Made by a program: the position numbers and the translations under genes. Shown here piece by piece: positions 60,825-64,000 of a stretch of 64,000 nucleotides of DNA (positions are counted from its first letter, which is position 1; every line of letters starts with the position of its first letter). The notes beneath the pieces were generated by a model that saw nothing but the letters and a program-made list of their open reading frames with translations, did no database searches and was not told the origin of the DNA. The stretch lies in the NCBI RefSeq assembly GCF_001465345.1, contig NZ_CP013655.1, positions 3,287,091 through 3,351,090 on the forward strand, in the 5' to 3' direction. The stretch is from Enterococcus rotai. GTDB lineage: Bacteria; Bacillota; Bacilli; Lactobacillales; Enterococcaceae.

Positions 60825-61751
60825 CTATTCTTTATTTGGCTTAAGGAGCACAACGCTCTCCTCATCATATTCTTCTCTGTCTTCTGATTTTGGAAGTGTA
60901 CTTGAGGCCGGCCATAAAACAATATTCTCTCCATCCCAATACATATCACTGCCAATTGTATAACCACCATAATTCACCAGAATTCGATTATCCTTTACTT
61001 CATAAGTGGTTGTCATCCACCTTTCTTCACCATCAATTTTTTCTTTTCTAAGAAATCCATCAAACGTAACCGTACTATTTAAGCCATGATTTCCTTTTAT
61101 AATTGATGTCCATGAAGCATATTTAGTGAAATCTGGTTCAACAGCTGGCTGAAGTTTTTTGATACTTTCTTCAGTATATGGAAAAATTTCTTCGTTATGT
61201 GGCTCTAAAATAAGACGTTCTATTTCAGCAGAATTTGGTTCTAATACTAAATTCGCGCCATCTCTTTTCACTTGATATGAATAGGTATCAGCCACGTCCT
61301 CCCCTTGATCATTGATGACTTTGGCAAATATCACTAACTGGTCTTCTTTAAATGTATATTCAGGCTCCATTCGCGTGAAATACTGGACAATCATCCGAAT
61401 CTTACTTTCACTAAAACTGTAATACTTCTCTTCGTTCTTGACTTTCCAATAGTTTACGGATTGTAAAATAGTCGCTGGTATTTCGTTTGTATTTTCCAAT
61501 GTAGAAGAAGTAGAAATCGAAGCACTGGGTTTATTTATCTCATTTTTCTTTGGCCACATTAATGCTCCTACAAGAACTAAACAGACAATGATGACGCCTG
61601 ATAGAATCAGCTCCCCCCATTTATATTTCAGTTTACTGAACTTCGTTTTCCTTCGGTTTGAATGTGTCTCTAAAGCCGCGAGTGTATCTTCATATGGTAC
61701 TTTTATTTGCTTCATCGCTTTTTCTAGAATTTTCTTCTCGTTATCAGACAT
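60825..61751 (-). CDS. Probable anti-sigma factor
   Basis: A 308-residue membrane protein. The N-terminal cytosolic part (1-46, MSDNEKKILEKAMKQIKVPY...) would hold the sigma factor; one membrane segment lies at 47-66 (GELILSGVIIVCLVLVGALM). A Ser/Thr linker and an extracellular domain of about 210 residues follow. It overlaps the sigma gene by 8 bp, with GGGGAGGATT ahead of the ATG, which is the usual sigma/anti-sigma arrangement. No zinc-binding HxxxCxxC motif and no RsiV-like domain were recognised, so the class is unclear. Confidence 0.8.
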   Translation of the reverse strand: MSDNEKKILEKAMKQIKVPYEDTLAALETHSNRRKTKFSKLKYKWGELILSGVIIVCLVLVGALMWPKKNEINKPSASISTSSTLENTNEIPATILQSVNYWKVKNEEKYYSFSESKIRMIVQYFTRMEPEYTFKEDQLVIFAKVINDQGEDVADTYSYQVKRDGANLVLEPNSAEIERLILEPHNEEIFPYTEESIKKLQPAVEPDFTKYASWTSIIKGNHGLNSTVTFDGFLRKEKIDGEERWMTTTYEVKDNRILVNYGGYTIGSDMYWDGENIVLWPASSTLPKSEDREEYDEESVVLLKPNKE

Positions 61752-62283
61752 AATAATCCTCCCCTAGTGTTTGTCTAAGTGCTTCACGTCCCCGTTTTAA
61801 ATTTGTTTTGACTGTACCTTGCGGCATCGCTAAAACTTCGCTGATTTCTTTGACTGACAGATCCTGATAATAAAATAACTGTAAAACCAAACGATAGTTG
61901 TCATCTAAGCTTATTACCGCTTCTAATACGTCAATGCTTTGGTTCTTATTGAACGATGGATCTTTTGGTTCCGTATACGCGGGATTGTTCTGTAATGCTC
62001 GGATTTTAACTTTTTGATCGATCACTTTACTTGCCTGTCTTGCCATAATCGTACAAAACCAAGTTAAAAAATAGCTTGGTTCTTTTAATGAGTGAATCGA
62101 TTTTATCGACTGGATTGTGGCCTCTTGCATAATATCTAACGCATCTTCCTTATTCCCAATATAGATGTACGCCATTTTATATAGATATTCATGATTTTTC
62201 TGTAATAGTTTACCTAATGCTTGGACATCTCCTTTGATCGCTTTTTTGACCAATAAACGTTCTGAATAACTAAACTTCCCCAT
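61744..62283 (-). CDS. ECF-family RNA polymerase sigma factor
   Basis: A 179-residue sigma-70-type factor. Region 2 reads LLQKNHEYLYKMAYIYIGNK and EDALDIMQEATIQSIKSIHS, with a WF motif in YFLTWFCTIMARQ. Region 4 is VLQLFYYQDLSVKEISEVLA followed by MPQGTVKTNLKRGREALRQ. It probably directs an envelope-stress regulon under control of the anti-sigma encoded downstream. No autoregulatory -35 AAC-type promoter was recognised upstream. Confidence 0.93.
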   Translation of the reverse strand: MGKFSYSERLLVKKAIKGDVQALGKLLQKNHEYLYKMAYIYIGNKEDALDIMQEATIQSIKSIHSLKEPSYFLTWFCTIMARQASKVIDQKVKIRALQNNPAYTEPKDPSFNKNQSIDVLEAVISLDDNYRLVLQLFYYQDLSVKEISEVLAMPQGTVKTNLKRGREALRQTLGEDYYV

Positions 62284-62341
62284 TTCCTCACCTCTTCACC
62301 CTAATAGTGTAAAAAAATTGTATTTAGGTTTCAATAAAAAT

Positions 62342-62374
62342 AAAAAAAGAGCTAAAACTTTCTAAGTTTTAGCC
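62342..62374 (-). terminator. Terminator of thiT
   Basis: GGCTAAAACTT pairs with AAGTTTTAGCT across a 4-nt loop, followed by CTTTTTTTATTTT on the leftward strand; it lies about 35 bp past thiT. Confidence 0.88.
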
Positions 62375-62406
62375 CAGATACTAGAATTACATTAAATGAT
62401 ACCCAT

Positions 62407-63009
62407 TTATTCAATTTCTTTATGATGACGACGAATTCCTGTCATCGTTGTAGGGGTAAATAGCTTAGGATCGATTCTAAGAAGCAATAGCAGCACAACT
62501 GATGTTACAATTGCAGTTGCTACCCCACTTAACCCATTCATTACAAATGAAAACAACCATGGATTCATTCCCCAAAGTGCAAAGCTCCCCCAGAAAATCA
62601 CGCCGGCTATAAAGTGCCAAATATAACGCATCAGTGTGCCAAAAAATGAAGCATAGATAATGATGCGGCTACTCTTCTTATATTCTTCATTTCGAATTGC
62701 TTGTTGCAACTTGTCACTATAAACGCCTGCGACCCCTGCAAAACCAAAAGCTAAAATATACTCAATAATCACTTGGGCTGGCATTAAATAATAGACTTGT
62801 GCTAAAGGAAAGTGTAACAATCCCCAAATAAATGCTGAAAAGAAGCCAGCTTTGGTTCCTCTCCGTAAAGCATAAAGCGTGATAGGGATCATCCCTAATG
62901 ATATTGAAAAACTACTACCAATATTCGTTGGAATAAAGGACAACACCATTGCAATAGCTGCCACGATCGTTCCTTCGATCCAAACTCGTAACTCTGATGT
63001 TCTTTGCAT
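62407..63009 (-). CDS. thiT: Thiamine-specific ECF S component ThiT
   Basis: The high-affinity thiamine-binding membrane subunit that works with the shared EcfT/EcfA1A2 module. The 200 residues have six membrane segments; LRVWIEGTIVAAIAMVLSFI and SISLGMIPITLYALRRGTKA match ThiT. The Trp and Tyr-rich thiamine-site region shows as AQVYYLMPAQVIIEYILAF and IWHFIAGVIFWG. A TPP riboswitch in the leader confirms the substrate. GGGAGGA precedes the ATG. It is monocistronic; its EcfT/A partners must lie elsewhere. Confidence 0.95.
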   Translation of the reverse strand: MQRTSELRVWIEGTIVAAIAMVLSFIPTNIGSSFSISLGMIPITLYALRRGTKAGFFSAFIWGLLHFPLAQVYYLMPAQVIIEYILAFGFAGVAGVYSDKLQQAIRNEEYKKSSRIIIYASFFGTLMRYIWHFIAGVIFWGSFALWGMNPWLFSFVMNGLSGVATAIVTSVVLLLLLRIDPKLFTPTTMTGIRRHHKEIE

Positions 63010-63071
63010 AAAAAAATCCTCCCTCTAGAACGACCGATTCACAAAGGAGGAGTAAAAGTTGCTATTTACTC

Positions 63072-63161
63072 CATCACAATTCCTACGCTCGTACTAACGA
63101 ACAGGTTCGAAGGGTTTAGAGTTATTACTCATTCTCAGCCATGGCTCCCCTTTGTGATGGG
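63072..63161 (-). ncRNA. TPP riboswitch (THI element) upstream of thiT
   Basis: On the leftward strand P1 is CCATCACAA / TTGTGATGG (9 bp). The conserved core follows: GGGGAGCC...GGCTGAGA, then ACCCTTCGAACCTG, and a short GTTAGTAC arm before GCGTAGGAA. This is the canonical TPP aptamer order. Downstream, GGAGTAAA/TTTACTCC (63050-63057 with 63066-63073) overlaps the end of P1, and TCCTCC can pair with the thiT ribosome site. No T-run terminator is present, so translational control is likely. Confidence 0.95.
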
Positions 63162-63311
63162 TTCTATTTAATTTTTAGTGGTCATCATTTTCTGACAACA
63201 CTAAAAGAGTAACATGTTGTTCAAAAAAAGTAAAGAAGCGACTTTAATAAAAAAGCGTGAGCTTTCTCTATATCAATACGGTAAAATAGAATTAAACTAA
63301 GGAGGTATCGT
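63162..63311. other. Region between divergent thiT riboswitch and the M50-like gene
   Basis: AT-rich. Contains a weak rightward TAAAAT (-10-like) near 63281 and a perfect AGGAGG at 63300-63305 for the next gene. Nothing else was recognised. Confidence 0.4.
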
Positions 63312-64000
63312 ATGAAAAAAAAGGTAAAAAAAGTTGGTTCTATTTTGATTTCATTAGGGTTAGGAGGCATAGGTGGCTATTTTGGGGGATATCTAATTGC
63401 AAAAAATAATCTTGATTTATCTGTTTTAGACATACTTATTTTTGTCTTTGCGCTGATTCTTTCTTATATCCTTCATATCATTATCCACGAAGCAGGTCAT
63501 GGCATTTTTGGGAAATTAACTGGTTATAAAATGGTGAGTTACCGAATTTTCTCTTTTATGTGGGTTTGGCAAACGAATGGTGGAGTTGTGTTTAGACGCT
63601 TCAACGTTCCCGGTACCCTTGGACAATGCTTGATGGCACCTCCAACCTATGAAAAGGGGAAGTTTCCTTTTCGCCTATATTTATTAGGTGGTGTTTTAGC
63701 AAATGTGATTATTTCTGGTATCGTTTTGATTTCATTTGGATTTCACTCGCTGATTGCTATGGCATTTATTGTTACTGGGCTGTTTACGGTTCTTACAAAT
63801 GCTATTCCAATGGGATTTAATGATGGTATGAGCTTAAAAACAGCTACCTCTAGTGAAGAACAGCAATATTTATTATACTTACAATTTGAAGTGAACTCTC
63901 TTTTAAATCAAGGCTTTAGTTACATTGAACTACCAAAGGTCTATTTTGAATTAGTTCCAGCTATTCCTAAGCAAACGTATTCTAATGACTACCAACAATT
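63312..64000 (+). CDS. M50-like site-2 membrane metalloprotease, cut by window end
   Basis: The first 229 codons of a rightward gene that continues past the window. Membrane segments lie at about residues 9-30 (GSILISLGLGGIGGYFGGYL), 41-62, 121-145 and 150-170. HEAGH at about residues 61-65 is the zinc-binding HExxH motif, inside a hydrophobic stretch as in M50 proteases. A later NAIPMGFNDGMSL segment resembles the NxxPxxxxDG second metal motif. AGGAGG precedes the ATG. It may process membrane proteins; the usual M50 PDZ domain is not seen in the part present. Confidence 0.82.
   Translation, partial: MKKKVKKVGSILISLGLGGIGGYFGGYLIAKNNLDLSVLDILIFVFALILSYILHIIIHEAGHGIFGKLTGYKMVSYRIFSFMWVWQTNGGVVFRRFNVPGTLGQCLMAPPTYEKGKFPFRLYLLGGVLANVIISGIVLISFGFHSLIAMAFIVTGLFTVLTNAIPMGFNDGMSLKTATSSEEQQYLLYLQFEVNSLLNQGFSYIELPKVYFELVPAIPKQTYSNDYQQ

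Overview
The window is low-GC Gram-positive DNA and most likely comes from the chromosome of an Enterococcus or a very close relative. The support is a CtsR-type clpB promoter, an OhrR/Ohr pair, a polA-mutM-coaE-nrdR-dnaB-dnaI replication/repair block, an Lsa-type ABC-F protein, an arginine deiminase gene, a ThiT thiamine transporter under a TPP riboswitch, Mga- and RpiR-type regulators, and strong AGGAGG ribosome sites with frequent TTG and GTG starts. No rRNA, tRNA, CRISPR array, prophage or intact insertion sequence was seen. Both window edges cut through features: a possible repeat fragment on the left and an M50-like protease gene on the right.

Layout. 0-5 kb: arcA, a 1.3-kb decayed intergenic stretch with a frameshifted pseudogene, then lepA. 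5-12 kb: an Eis-like acetyltransferase, a nucleoside deoxyribosyltransferase, a membrane protein, the peroxide pair ohr/ohrR, and clpB with a long leader holding two copies of a structured repeat. 12-20 kb: dnaI, dnaB, nrdR, coaE, mutM and polA, all leftward. 20-30 kb: aldo/keto reductase, an Mga-like regulator, the copper ATPase copB, an unknown gene divergent from an HTH regulator, an M23 peptidoglycan hydrolase, a Usp protein and a methyltransferase. 30-37.7 kb: a leftward glycan operon (GH38, PTS EIIC, RpiR regulator, GH125, GH1) suited to importing and trimming mannose-containing glycans. 37.8-42.2 kb: a leftward cluster behind a near-perfect Fur box, with an Shr/HID-like protein, an ECF S component, EcfT, a fused double EcfA ATPase and an IsdG-like haem monooxygenase; together this reads as a haem-iron uptake and release system. 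42.2-44.9 kb: DUF969 and DUF979 membrane proteins with pyroglutamyl peptidase, and two further copies of the structured repeat just upstream of pcp. 45-49 kb: a degenerate J-domain membrane protein and an Lsa-type ABC-F gene with a long attenuator-like leader. 49-59 kb: a racemase-like protein, two VOC proteins, a HAD phosphatase, an RpiR regulator, two zinc-ribbon membrane proteins (one TcaA-like), a NagZ-like GH3 enzyme, a TPM-domain protein and an MFS exporter. 60-64 kb: an ECF sigma/anti-sigma operon, thiT with its TPP riboswitch, and the start of an M50-like protease gene.

The two most interesting signals are these. First, a ~120-nt intergenic element occurs as tandem pairs immediately upstream of the ribosome sites of clpB and pcp; its stems are kept by compensatory base changes between copies. 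Second, the Fur-controlled ECF cluster carries an IsdG-type enzyme and a protein with Shr-HID-like folds. All assignments come from reading the sequence and recalled family motifs; no database search was run.
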